Source: Isoetes taiwanensis
Lineage: Eukaryota; Streptophyta; Lycopodiopsida; Isoetales; Isoetaceae
DNA: 64,000 nt
Reading direction: 5' to 3'
Assembly (NCBI GenBank): GCA_021234155.1
Contig: JAJEKV010000045.1
Span: 7,053,105-7,117,104, forward strand
Positions 36,686-49,350 of this stretch are shown here, in pieces. The notes beneath the pieces were generated by a model that was given only the letters and a program-made list of their open reading frames with translations, was not told the origin of the DNA and did no database searches. The position numbers and the translations under genes were made by a program. How positions within the stretch are numbered: position 1 is the first letter of the stretch; each line of letters begins with the position of its first letter.

Positions 36686-38215
36686 ACATTAATTAACACA
36701 ACCATTGGGTCCAACACATTTAAATTAAAATCCCCCTTAAACCCCCTTTGGTTTGGGTGCATATTCACACGGGGAGTGACTCCGGGCAACGAGAGCTGTT
36801 GGATAGGCATATTCACCCCTTATTCCTTAATCTACACCGTACGTAAAGTTCCTCGTTTGTGGGGTATGCAAGTACAAAATTTGCTATACTGTATAATAAG
36901 ATTTGCAAAATACTATAAGATTTCAAGCGGAATACTATATAGTGTTGATTTCGTACGTGCAAAATACAATTATGAGGGCTCTCGCTGCCCTACGTCACCC
37001 CCCGTATGAATATGCACCCAAACCAAAGGGGGTTTAAGGGGGATTTTAATTTAAATGTGTTGGACCCAATGGTTGTGTTAATTAATGTCAATGGTAGTTA
37101 TATGTTGGTTGTTAATGTCAATGGTTGTTATGTGTTGGTTGTTATGTGTTGGGCGATTTAATTTTTATATGTTGGATGTTAATGGTTTGTGTTGCAAAAA
37201 AAAAAATTTGGCCCCTTCGGGGCCTTAGGGACGTCCCCCCCAGAAAAAAACTAGAATTCATTTGAGGCTTTCATCACTTGTAGCTTTTGAATTTGATCAC
37301 AATAAAACAAATAGAACATAAGTAAAAGTTACCATAAAGATAGAGCAGATTGATCCCATTATTCTGAAAGTCATAAAGTTTGCAACACCCATACACAAAC
37401 ATTTTTCAATTGGAATTTAACAGCTTGGCCTCCATGGATTCTTGTGGTGAGAAACCAAAGTGGGAAACTTTTCTGCTTGTTAGCACAAGGATCTAGAAGC
37501 CTTGGAATTTGCTTAATAACTGCCTCAAAATCTAAAACTGCATGGTAATTTTTTGCAAGCTTCATTTGGAATGAGCCATAAAACAATATCCAATAGCGCA
37601 ATCCTGTATTAATCAACTGGTAGGATGTGAAAGCCTACCAAACCCGGCCGAAAAATTGATGTTTTAGCATAGATAACTAAACCAAACATATCCATGTCAT
37701 ACACTATCAAAAAGATCTCGGAGAGAGCTTTCCAACGCAATAAAAATCATCTCAAACAGAGCTCTGGATCAAAAGTTATAATAAGAAATGTGTTGCCGAC
37801 GGGGAAACTGCACTACATGCGCCCTTCAAGCCCTTCATGTGCCCATTATGCACCACACACACAAAAAAAGGGCTTTTGTTGTGAGCCATTGGTTGTTGGG
37901 CTAAACTCAATGGCCCTTCATGTGCCCATTCTGCACCACACACAAAAAAAAGGGCTTTTGTTGTGAGCCATTGGTTGTTGGGCTAAAATCAATGGCCCTT
38001 CATGTGCCCATTATGCACCACACGCACAAAAAAGGGGCTTTTGTTGGGAGCCATTGGTTGTTGACCATTGAAAAAAAATGGCTAAAATCAATGGCTCCGA
38101 AATGGTGCACTCTAGATGTACGCATTAGTACATCCATTTGAATACATCACGAAATCATAGGAAAACCTTAGTAAAAAGCGTACAAAAACACAAAGGAAAC
38201 CCCCTGTTATTATGC
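36686..38215 (+). mobile_element. Dispersed repeat element, copy b, inserted in tandem unit 3
   Basis: Comparison with units 1 and 2 gives the boundaries: homology breaks after 'catgtttga' and resumes at 'tacatatataac'. The left 400 bp (36686-37088) form an inverted repeat of about 90 bp per arm, starting 'cattaattaacacaacc', around a centre carrying 'acgtacg'. The right end reads 'ccccctgttattatgctac', the same terminal motif as in copy a and in the 1.2-2.9 kb elements. It contains three copies of an 83-bp unit (37831-38060). No transposase was seen. Confidence 0.75.
37831..38060 (+). repeat. 83-bp unit tandemly triplicated within copy b
   Basis: The unit starting 'cccttcatgtgcccatt' recurs at 37831, 37914 and 37996, each followed by 'gggcttttgttg.gagccat'. 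The homologous copy at 20.6 kb has one unit, so the expansion is specific to this copy. Confidence 0.8.
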
Positions 38216-38950
38216 TACATATATAACTTGTGATCCTTCTCTTTAGGCCTCGGAGATCAAATCCATTATTTGTGAAGCATTTAATCCATTTCTTAGTGTC
38301 AGCAGCCGCCTTGAGAGGATATATACCTTCGACATTCCTGAACTGCAAAATCCATTATAGTTTTCATATGAATCAGAGAATCAGCCGAGTGGCATCATAA
38401 GACTTAAAGCCGGGTGGCATCGTATCAAGCAACTTTCTATGTCTTGGGCCGAGTGGCAAGAGTAAGGTATTGACCAAGTGGCATATTTCTTTACACTTAG
38501 ACATAGAAATATGTAACAACTAGAATATCACTGAATAAATCACTAAGCAGCATGCAAATTCTTACTTGACACTTTATTGCATATAGCCACATGCTCATTT
38601 CATTTCTGTAGCTTGTTGTATCTTGTTCCATTTGTATCAGTTCCTCTAGATGAGCTAGATGAACCAACTCGACACTTAAGCCAACCACATGCATGTCACA
38701 CATATCATGAAAGACTTTTGTAAAAAGTCCTCCCCACCTTTCTTACTCATTGAAAAAGTTCTAATTCATTGAATACATCCCAAATGCAAGATAATGAATC
38801 CTGCAAATTGTCAAATGCAACTTATTAGTTATCCCATAAAATCTGAGACAATTCAACATAGCAGATTCATAAAGGTAATTGAACTAAATGCGTGAGTTTA
38901 AGATCCCAATGACACTGGTATAACCAATGATCAGAAATTCCTAAAAAAAA

Positions 38951-41217
38951 CCCAGTCCACGCTAGCCTTAGCAACAGCCAACTAGCCATGACATCTACCC
39001 AGGTCAATCCCTGCGGTAGTCTTATCTGCCCATACTAGAAAATTCATCCATGATGGCACCGAGTTCTCAATCATCAAGTATTTAGCTCATAACCTAGTCA
39101 AATCCATGTTTCAAATTAGACCCAAGTCCTAATTACTATGCTCCATCATGTTATACACATGTCATAGACCATTGTCTATCATATTTTTAGAGGCTGCGAG
39201 CACTGTAGCATCCAGCCTAGTTACTGCACGTTTACACTAGTCATTATGCATACGCATGTGGAAATGACCCCCTTACTGTCTATAATTGCTCAGCCATTGC
39301 CAGCCTCGTATACACTATTACTCAACCTGTGTGTCTACACCTTAGACTTCACTACTCATAAAAAACAGAAATATTTTGAAATAAAACTTGGATCATGTCA
39401 TTACCACATTTAATACAGTCAAAAGATATTCTCGAGGGATTCAAAAGCAATGATATATTACTGTACTTCTGCCATAATGACCAGCATAACTGGAAATCTT
39501 AAATCAGCACTATCAGAAAGGCATAAATATCCCTAAATAGCAAAATTGACTGCATTGTATGATGCTTTTAGAAAACTTATATATTCGTTTAGCTGAATAC
39601 ATATAAATAAGACCCTACTACAATAGAAAGTAAAACGCAGCAGTTCTTCCCTCACAAAACCCAGTGGTAGCGACTCCATACGAGCCTGATTCCGTAAGTC
39701 CTCCATAGCTAATCCTTCTTTACCAGCTGGATCATGAAATTGAAAGCAAAAAGACAACAATAAGAGGAGAAACCGGTACCTGCAGCCAAACAACACAACA
39801 TTAGCATACGAATGGTAATGAGTGAAGGGCCAAAAGGTTTCTCAGCTCTTCGCTGATCACCTATTGTAGCCTTCTTGCCCTCAAATCAATACCAGCTGAA
39901 AAAATATCAAAGGAAATTAACTATCTAAGAAGCTCCAAGCCTCCATCTATATTTACATTATTTAGAACCAAGTGGAAAAGTATTTATATCATACTGTTAT
40001 GCCACAGCAGACCCAGAACCGTGACTACATATGCCAGAGATTAAGGGTATATATGCATTAAAATGCAAGAACTAGAGGATCAATCAAGAATATTCAAAAG
40101 CGCTAGGCTTATATTAAACTTTCAAATTGCTATCGTGTACCTTCCAGAACCAACTGCTAAGCAATAGTAAGAAGAAATACCATGGTTATTTAAAAGACTG
40201 AATATGAATATACGAGATTAAAAAAACCCAACAAAGAAAGACCTTGCATCCTTATGCAAGAACATGAAGCAAAGTATTTTGAGGTAAAATACGTTTACAA
40301 CTTAATCAAACCTGAATGTTCTCAAGTTCCCATTCAAGGTCGTGTGTCTGGGACAGTATTTTTGAAGCAGGATCCAACTTGTTTGCTTCCATCACTATTC
40401 TGCCTGCTCGTATATTTCCATTTGTGCCAAGGGTGCTTAAGCACAACGCTTCTCTCAGTATTCATACTCATTGATTTCCAGGCAAACCGAGAATAGCAGC
40501 AAGCCGAATAACCATATGTATCATCTTCATTTGGACAATCAAAGGTCATGTACAGTATATATCACCAGGGCTATTACTCCTGCCCATTGCTTTACCACAA
40601 TAATAACCTATTACTGTCGTTTGATTCCGGCATGTGGACTTACCTACTCAATTCATAATATGAACTACAAATCCAGCATGGCTTATGGCATTAACTCAGT
40701 TTCTGTATCTAAAGCCTGTAGATTCAGTATACCTTCTAGCTGTGGCAGCAATAATGTCAGCAGGCAGTACCTCCAACCCCATTCCATGTATTCGAAATAT
40801 GATGTAAGACACGAAATCTACCATCTCTGTGGTGTGTAGTCCAGCTTTATAGCCGTGGACCTAAACTTGGACTTAATCCTGCTTGTGTAGAGCGCCGCCA
40901 TTAGCCATTCTTCTGTACCCTAAGTTGGGTTTTGATACTTCATGGATCACCACCCATATACTAGTGTGCTCACCACATAGTGTATTAACAGCTTGTAAAA
41001 ATTAAGCCCAAGTGAGCCAAGTCCCTGCCCTTAGAACCATAGTCATACACTTATTAAAAATAAGATATTATTCTAGAATTATCCCTGTACAAATAAAAAA
41101 CCTTTAGATTTAAGCACCCTGCATCCTATCACAGTCCAAATACCATATGTATAAGTAAAAGGCTTCATGCCTACGTCTGAGTATCACATAGATATGTAGC
41201 AATGCAATTGTTTACTA
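38951..41217 (-). repeat. Tandem array unit 4 (truncated)
   Basis: Unit 4 matches the other units from 'gtccacgctagcc' to 'caattgtttactaatat', then switches abruptly to the TA-core element at 41218. It thus lacks blocks A and B. Block E is open; the C/D region carries small indels, for example a ~10-bp insertion near 40806. There is no poly(A) insert at the site used in units 2 and 3. Confidence 0.88.
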
Positions 41218-42200
41218 ATATATATATACAAGTTTTTGTACTATGAGCAGTTGCACTATGAATGGTTATATCAAGAACGATTTTAACATAAGGATCTTTT
41301 GTAAATGATTGCCTACTATAGACCTAAAGAACTAGAACTTTGAAATTCAAAGTTGCACTGCAAGCCAATGTCATCCTAGTGGGTAAGGTCAATTTAAAAC
41401 GTCAAGCCAAATTTGAACTAAGCTGGAAAGTCAAGCTAAAGTTGAAGACGTCCAAGTCAAAGTCATCCCTAGTGATTAAGATTAAATCTAAATTTAAATA
41501 AGGGAATCATAAAAAATCTAATAGATATGAAGTTGAGAGGGTTAAGTTAGTAGATAGTCAGGGTTAAGTTAGTAGATTCTCCAAGGTCCCCTTCGAATTC
41601 CCCTAGATTCTCTAAGGTTTTATAAAGATTCCATCAGGTTCCTTAATATCCTATGCATATTCCAATCGATTCTCCATCGACCCTCCCCCCAGATATTTGC
41701 TATGTTTGCAAAGATATACATGACCAATTGATGTTCTACTATAGTTTTGAATGCACACAATATGGACATGTCTACAATTACGTACTTAGTGTGCTATCAT
41801 AAAGAATAAAAACTATATGATGTCTATCCTATGATTGACCCTTTGTTAAGGTGCCATTCAGGTTTCCCTAGATTTTGTAAGTTTCCATAAAAAAGATCCT
41901 TCTAAAATTCATTTAAGCTACCCCTAGATTACCTTAAGGTAATCTCTAAATGATCCTATGGATATTCCCTAAATTCCATAAGAATCAATCCCTAAATTCT
42001 ATAAGAACCTAAGATTATCTTAGATTCCCCGACATTTCCTTAAAATTCCCACAAACTCACTAAGCTTCAACAAAGATTCTCAGACATTGTATGAAGATAC
42101 ACCTAGATTTCCCTTTAAATTCCCACAAGTTTCCATTAATTCCTAGGATTCTGCTAGAAGAATTCCTTTGAATGACTTTCTGCAATATAGTGGTGATTTC
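41218..42200 (+). mobile_element. TA-core element, right part, with degenerate 'agattcccttag' repeats
   Basis: It begins with a short TA run and 'tacaagtttttgtactat', a motif shared with 47021, 52811 and 62677. About 300 bp later, a quasi-repeat built from phrases such as 'cctagattctctaaggttt' and 'attccataagaatc' runs from about 41570 to 42155. The same kind of quasi-repeat follows the motif at 53.6-54.0 kb. It truncates tandem unit 4. Confidence 0.55.
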
Positions 42201-45007
42201 TTGCTCCAAACCTCTGAGTATTGATCTTAATAAAAAGCTTGAACATACAAATAACACCAATAAGGGTTGCTTTGAGTTCAGTCTTCATGCCAAATGTTTT
42301 GATAATTGTGAAACTCATAATGTTAAAAGGATAACTACATTGATGTTTGAGAGAATGTAGGCCTGGCATTTAGTCTAATGGTCAAAATCTTATTTAAAAT
42401 AGTCCCAAGTTAGGGCATAGCTTGAGGTGCAATGTAAATTGATCAAAAGTAGCCAATCTCCAATGTATGTGAAATGTCGACCTCAACTTAAACTATTGAT
42501 TTCATCCAACACTCAAAAACATATCTTCTTGTTACCAAATTGTTCTAAGCAATTCAAAGGATGATGTTGAAAGAATCAAACCAATATTGACAACACCCTT
42601 TTCTTGCAAGTAGGTTCAACTTCTTTAATTACATTTGGATCAATTCAATATGTCGATTAAAAAGTGGCCGCCAACAGAAAATTCTGGAATACTTGATCCC
42701 CGAACCAAGCTACAAATTTATCATGAGCACAACAAGTTTGAACAGATTAAGCACCTGAAAGTTAAAAGACATGACATGTCTAATAAAAGACATGACATGT
42801 CTAATAACTTGCGAGTTTGCAAGGGCAGCAATTCATATTTAGCATCCAAGTTGCTACCATATAATGAAATAAACTTCTAATAAAAATAGCACTTTCTTAG
42901 CATATAAAGATTAGAGTCTCACACATCTTCAAATGTTGACGTTCAAATGACACTTATCAGGTTGAGCATTGCCCTCCTTGAGTAGAAAATGGCTTGCACA
43001 ATTTGTGCCCAAAAATACTCCAAAATTGATATCCAAAGCCTATAGATACATATTTTCCATCGGAGGCCCACTTTTGTCTATTCTTTAAAAATTCGAGCAA
43101 TCACCTGCACATGTCAGGTTAGCTTAGTCTTCCAAACTTCTTAGGCTGCGAAAGCTTAATCTCACCTAATCTGGTGAAAGCTAAATCACGATAAACTTTT
43201 GATATCACAAACATTTCAGAAAAGTAAGTTTCAAATCTGATCTGGAATAACAATTTGATAAAAAACAAAGTAGCCTAGGAAGAAAACAAATGAGAGGTAA
43301 AGATGGAAGCTCCAAAACTAAATTACAAATCCCAAATCGATCTAGAAGGTCCAGAAACATGAAAAACAACATAAAACTGATAGCTTTGAATCCCATTGAT
43401 TTTTATGCTGCATTTTTGTTTGGAATGCCTCAAATTAAATGCCCCGCCACATGTGTCATCACTTGAGGCAGTATTTGTTTGGAAGGCAGTCAAAATAAAT
43501 GCCTGCCATAGCTGTCTCGACTTAAGGCAGGGATTCCAACATAGCACTGGGATGGAACTTGTTGCACCAGCAAATGAAAAGCTATCATTAGATTAAAAAA
43601 TAGATTAGTGCAAAGTTAACACTGCAATGAAATGGCAAAATAGGAGCAATCAGCCCAAACATCACGTATTCAACCATTCAAACTACAAAGGAGGAGCCGG
43701 AGAACAATCTTTGTTACGCAATCTGTGAGCATGCCAAGAACTCAAAAAATACTATGGATAAACACTGTATTAGATGGGCAACCATGCCTCCGGGATGAAA
43801 TTTAGGCAAAGCATTACATCTTGCAAAAAATCTTAAACCATTACCTCCGGAGTTGTTTCTAATTTACCTAACATGAACCAGGCTATTGTAGACCACAAAA
43901 AAGAAAGTAGTCCTTGACTTTGCCTCTAATTGACCATTCAAAAATCTAGACCGTATGGATTAGACCAACCTGAGTTTTGAACAAATGTAAAAGCTTACTA
44001 CAGTCATTTCTTCAATACATGTCTCATTTTCAGATCTTATTTTTTTGATCTTTTCTTTGTGACCAATATTAGATCACCCTGCAATAAAAACATGAATTCT
44101 CACTGAAAATAGCCACGTTCCTGAAATAAAGCAAGTAACTGAGCCAGCTCCTTGCCTTCCGTTACCTCGGCCTTTAGAAAGAAATGCATAAGAACTACTT
44201 GAACCAACTCAGAAGCTGTAAAGCTCAATGCTTACCAATCAGGCGGCCTTTGCGAGAAGGAGACGTTTCACCCAACTGACATATTAAGCAAAAAATTGCT
44301 CTTCTTGCCGCAGTTGAAGCTCTTTTCAAAGACTCTATTAAACAAGCTACCAATTCTCATAATTCACACACCGAAGAACTACCAATGTGCTTTGCTTTCT
44401 GATTCAGAGTTGAGGGCAGTTTTAAGCATAGCTAAGCAAATCCTGTACTTATTTATAATCATCCCTCGATATTCTGCTGAATTACACTAAAATACTGTCT
44501 TAGAGTTGTGACAAAATTCTGTTATGCACTTAGTGTCCATTATGTTCAGGAAGGAACTTTTTCTCAACTAAAAAGGTCAGCTAGAAGTATGAATCAAGAC
44601 AGTATAACTTACCAGAGATATTTCGTGTTTAAAACTACCTATTTTTCAATATTCATAACGAGACTAATTGCATCCTGCTGGTCCAGAGTAAATAATCTAT
44701 TGATCGGAAAATAATTCTATCTTACCATTTACATGTGATAATGATAAATGGAGGAGCCAGAAGCCTAGAGCATCCATTTGTGAAGTGTGATCACAGTTAT
44801 ATTTACACATTCAATAATCATTTCAGAATGACACTGGTCTTTGCAAAGCACTATCTCATACCAGAAAAGTAACACATTGGCAGCTTCATCACTAGAGAAC
44901 TCGTCTGCAGTATTTAACACGTAGATGTTGCTCCTAGCATCCGAATTTGTGCACTTATTGGCCCAACCACAACAATAATGGTTCTTGAGCTCATAGTAGG
45001 AGCAAGC
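42201..45007. other. Intergenic DNA downstream of the seven-exon gene
   Basis: No gene was recognised. A diverged tandem pair of about 63 bp ('tttgtttggaa.gc..tcaaa.taaatgcc') lies at about 43413-43535. The first few hundred bases left of 45007 are the likely 3'UTR of the minus-strand gene. Confidence 0.4.
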
Positions 45008-48000
45008 TTACAATAGATTCCAGATGTCTGCAAAAAATAGCGCATAAAGAAGATTACACAGTATATGGAATAAATCGTTCCAGCAGTGGTATCTTCAAAC
45101 CTCATGCTACATAGCATGCTACTTGATGATGATACATAAAGATATGAGCATACCCTTCTCATGGAAAGTGACCCATGCCTTGAACTCTGCCCAGCAGAAA
45201 AGAACCGTATCACCTTTTCCCAATATGTCATCAAGTAGCTCCATATGTCGAAATACTGTCAAGTCCCAATTCCTTTTGTAGAATGTAAAATCTACACCAA
45301 TTATCCATGCTCGAACATATCCAACTGCTTCAACATTTAAAAAACCGATCTAATTCTGGGCAAAGACAGAGAACAAATGGCCAAGAAAAGAAAAGAATCA
45401 ATACCATATTGGAAGTAAAAGACAGAGGGGCCCGATATTCGAATTGTTTTTCTCTGATTAATAACATAAACCATAGCCAGATTAGATCGACCAGACCAGA
45501 AAAACCAATAACGGTAACCAAAGAAGACTTTAACCGTGGATCGAAAACAGGAATTTAGAAACATGCAGTTATGGCATTACCGCTGGTGCACGCCGGAGCT
45601 TGTCATCCGCGACTAGTGCTCAGAGTTATGGGTGAAAACGGAAACGTGTACTGTGTGATATCCATTGCCCTCAAGGGAGGCAAACGAATTCTTCAAATGT
45701 TCCGGACACCTCTGCTCAGCCCAAATGCTATTATTAGAATACTAGCACAGACATTAATTCGACAGACAGCGACCTGATTGAGAAAGGTTTCATGATGACA
45801 ATGATCTAACGACTCTGCATTGCAAGCTGAAAGATATGGCAAGGAATAAAGGCAGAGGCCAAAAATTGCCAAGACCCAAAATAGAAAATTTGAACTTAGT
45901 TAACAAACGCATACCTGATTTCTCATGCCGGAACAGGGATTTTTACTGTCACGACAGACCTATATTTTATTTTTTTACGGATGGGTTTTGCCGGAGAAGA
46001 AACTTACGGATCCTCTTGAGGCACATCATATTCAAAGCCAAATCCTCAGCACATAGGTCAGCCAAAGCAGAGCCCAAATCAAGTGCGCCTTCAAATTCAA
46101 GATGATTCAATAACAGATCTAACTTAGCCGTTTCAAGAAAAAAGCATAGAAATTAGTGGGAGTTCTGACTTAAAAATTAAAAGAATGATCGACCACCAAA
46201 CTGAGAAGCTTGACGGATCCATAGTCGGAATCCAAGAAAAAATCAATGGCCTGGCTAGCGCACTGCCCAGAGGAACCTTGAGAGTCTACTTTAAAAATTT
46301 TGGAAAAAAGTAAACTATCTGCATAGATTCCATATCTAAGTACCTTATTAGCAAACCTTGGTTTAAACAAAACAAAAATTGAAATCACAGCACAGAGCGA
46401 CGGGAAGCCCAGAGCGACAATAGATACCGCCAGTGTTTCTATCAGAGCAAAATAAAATAAAATGAATAGAATGCACAATGCACCAACCTCAATTTTGCCT
46501 CTATTCAGGCCACATTTACCTAATGATTGCACTGCCCATTCTGAATGCGATGCCACCTTTTTCCTGGTTGAAACTTTATCCTTTACCACATTTAATGCTT
46601 GCACTGGCCAATCTCAATGCAATGCGATGCCACATCATTAACTAACATAATTGCTATAAGTATTGGCACGCCACCATTAAAACCTTTAGGAAAAATTAGG
46701 GAAACAACATATAACATGTCGCCACTTCTTAGGATAGCATTAATGTCAAGGACCTTTGTATGAATGGCCAAGATCAAACCCCTAAATCCAAGGGCCTAGA
46801 TCAAAAGCCCCAAATAAAGGGCCATTTATGGTGGCATTAAATATCATTGCCTTTTTTATGGACGGCCTAGATCAAATCCTTAAATCCGATGGTCCGGATT
46901 AAAAGCCCCAAATAAGGGGGCTGCTTGGGAGATTGCGACGTGGCTACATGTGGGCCGTTGATCTCAAAAATTGACGGCCGAGATCAAAATCTCTATGGAC
47001 AAAAGTAATTGTATATATATTACAAGTCTTTGTAACATGATGGAGTGTATCAAGTCGACTGGTCATTTGTGATTGAAATTTCTGTATGGAGTGAGATTGT
47101 ATCCTGGATACAATCAACCTAAAAAGTCAAGTTAAATCTAAATTAAACTCAAGTTGTTCACTAAGAGTATTTGTTTTTTGAATGTAGACTGGGTCAGCCC
47201 ATGAAAACTGACAATCGATTTCAAAATGGAAGTTAAACACAGTCAAAGTTCAATAAGCCCATCTGCCTTTAACCATACTGCCGTTAACCATGACGTCATG
47301 CAAATGGATAACCAAAGAGTTCCAGATAGACTAAATTGATGCATGTGCGTGTTTTTCAAATAGATAAACATTCTGTTTTAAGTAGGCTTGGAAAGCCCAT
47401 TTTAAAATGCTTTTAGATCACATGTACAGCCAAGTTTTTAGGAGGAAGCCATTGCATATATTACAGCTATGCATTTCGGGGATGTACAATGCTTATATTT
47501 CAACTAAAATTTTGGTACTTGAAATACATTGCCACTTAACTTAAAATCAGCATCTACTGCTATGACCCACTAAAACCTTAATATTCAGATATTATCACTT
47601 GTCTACGGCCAAACAAATTTGGTTACAGAGTGGTCACTCAGTTGTGAGTCATTTTCAAATTCAGCTCATAAGAAGAATCTTAATTCTCATGCTTCTCAGA
47701 AAAAGTCATCTACACCACATTTGTGGTGGTTCTTTACGGCAAAATTAGCCTATTGCTATATTACCATTTGTTCCAGCTTGAAATCATGAGCATGTAGATC
47801 CCATGTTTTATTCCTGCCCATAAATTTCACGGTCCATACACCATAAACAAAGGCAATTAAATCTTCCCAGACCTACAAATGGGAAAAAAAAAATAGAAGA
47901 TACACCTTCTGCAAGAGCTCTGAGTCTGAACAGCCTCAAAAATAGATTTGAACTTACATGCCTGAAAATACAAAGTCTAGAAGATTGAATAGTTTCTCAG

Positions 48001-49095
48001 GTCCTTTCATACTTGCTATTTTGGAAAACCAAGTGATTAAAAATGAAAAAGGCATTCATTGGCAGTTGCATTATGTTGCAAAAAACTTCAGCAAATTCAG
48101 ACGATCTTGGGCTTGTGAGCAGACTGGGTAGATACACTGTCTTGCTATGCAGAAATAACAATGCTCTCCTTTCTTCATATACTCCTGTTGTAATCCATGT
48201 ATAGAAAAAGATCTAGGAAGAATGCTAGAGTTAACACCCTATTCCATTATTATCTACAAAGAATTCACCGTAACATATCATGCTAAATACCTCTCTTGCA
48301 TGAATTGCTCTTTCCTAGCCTTCTGTGCCTGATTGAGTTGAATTTTCTCCACATTTGTTGGATCTGCATGCTGGATTTGCAATGAAAGTGATGCCGCCTG
48401 AGCCCTGTGTTGGGGATACGGGCTGTGTAAGTTGTCTAAGGATAATCTCCTTACATGAATTTTATATCGTTTTCGATTCAGAATTTAGGAGAACAATGTA
48501 GACCTGCTACATTTAATAAATTTTCTATAGCATTGAAATTTGCTTTTCATGCAAATTCTGTCCGATTGGCACTCTGATTTAGACAATCGGGGCTCTAAAT
48601 CGAGGCAAAATAGACAGCTTGGTCCAAATTCTTCAACGTCTAGCTAAAGAATATATGCATGTCTTGAACGCTACCCTTCTAGCATTGGGAAAAACGGAAT
48701 TCTAATCTGAATCTAACAGAATCGGGCATCTATTTCAAATATGAAGAACCGTGGCTATGTCGGAAAGAGAAAATGCTTAAGCACTAGCCCAATCAGATAT
48801 GATTCTGCATCAGTTTCAAGTATTAAGCAGAAAGGCGGTGTCGGAATGAAAAAAATGACTATAAAACCAATAACCCACATTGAATTTAAGCTTTAAGAGG
48901 GACTATGATAAAGAAATTCGTAAGAATGGAAAATACAAAGGGATTGCTTTCAAAAATTAAAAAAAAATGCACATTAAACAGAAGTTCTAATTAAAAGAAT
49001 ACAATCAAGCGATAAAAACAGAATGCATACCGTAATGGATTAGAATGCCAATGAAGAGTATCATCCGCATGAAATCCTGCTTTCATAACCGCCAT
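45008..49095 (-). CDS. Seven-exon gene, ~216 aa, family not recognised
   Basis: Exons on the minus strand: 49095-49031, 48404-48291, 47961-47904, 47872-47765, 46122-46008, 45324-45154, 45027-45008. All introns are GT-AG, phases match at every junction, and the total is 651 bases ending in TAA. The start GCCATGGCG has good context. The product begins MAVMKAGFHADDTLHWHSNP, then LSLQIQHADPTNVEKIQ in a basic helical stretch. It continues VWEDLIAFVYGVWTVKFMG, WDLHAHDFKLEQM, FEGALDLGSALADLCAED, LGYVRAWIIGVDFTFYKRNW and GKGDTVLFCWAEFKAWVTF. No signal peptide is seen; the hydrophobic parts look globular. Exon 3 could start at 47934 instead, which is also in phase. Codon-level character and splice agreement support a real gene, while the function is unknown. 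The broken subtilase lies just upstream. Confidence 0.6.
46640..47100 (+). mobile_element. TA-core element inside intron 4 of the seven-exon gene
   Basis: The sequence repeats the phrase 'ggcc.agatcaaa.cc.taaatcc' several times, carries 'gacggccgagatcaa' at about 46975, then a short TA run and 'tacaagtctttgtaacatga' at 47021. The order is the same as in the elements at 52 and 62 kb. Just left of it (46513-46635) a ~47-bp phrase ('ccacattta...gcgatgccac') is duplicated. Confidence 0.5.
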
Positions 49096-49350
49096 GGCAG
49101 AAACTCTGATTCACTCTGAGACCAAAACTTGATTCTCCACCACTGCTCTGCTAAATGCCAAAGCAAATAGAATCGCCCACGGAGCTGACGAAAGCAGTTT
49201 AAATTAGAACTAGGACTAGGATATTCTGACGAGCACAAAAGAAAGTCGTTTTTCATGTGTGAACTTTTTTTACAGCAAAATCGGTGTCTGGAAACCAAAA
49301 CACCAAACGAAACTGGTGATCACGGGTTATGTAAGCATCAAGCAAGGCAA

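Larger units (their letters stand above)
34151..38950 (-). repeat. Tandem array unit 3 (interrupted by a 1.5-kb insertion)
   Basis: Unit 3 includes a full left spacer ('gtccacgctagcc'), an intact block E (34703-35000) and a poly(A)-tailed insert at 36376-36416. The inserted element at 36686-38215 splits block B and removed about 18 bp of it. Block A (about 38560-38760) has the same 7-bp deletion as unit 2. Unit length without the insertion is about 3260 bp. Confidence 0.88.

Noticed and set aside
45571-45777. Minus-strand stretch reading CPEHLKNSFASLEGNGYH as an extra exon of the seven-exon gene
   Set aside because: Its acceptor would not match the phase of exon 5, whereas joining exon 5 directly to 45324 is in phase.
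46170-46604. 144-codon minus-strand frame with a hydrophobic stretch
   Set aside because: Lies in intron 4 of the seven-exon gene and overlaps a duplicated ~47-bp phrase; there is no splice or domain support.
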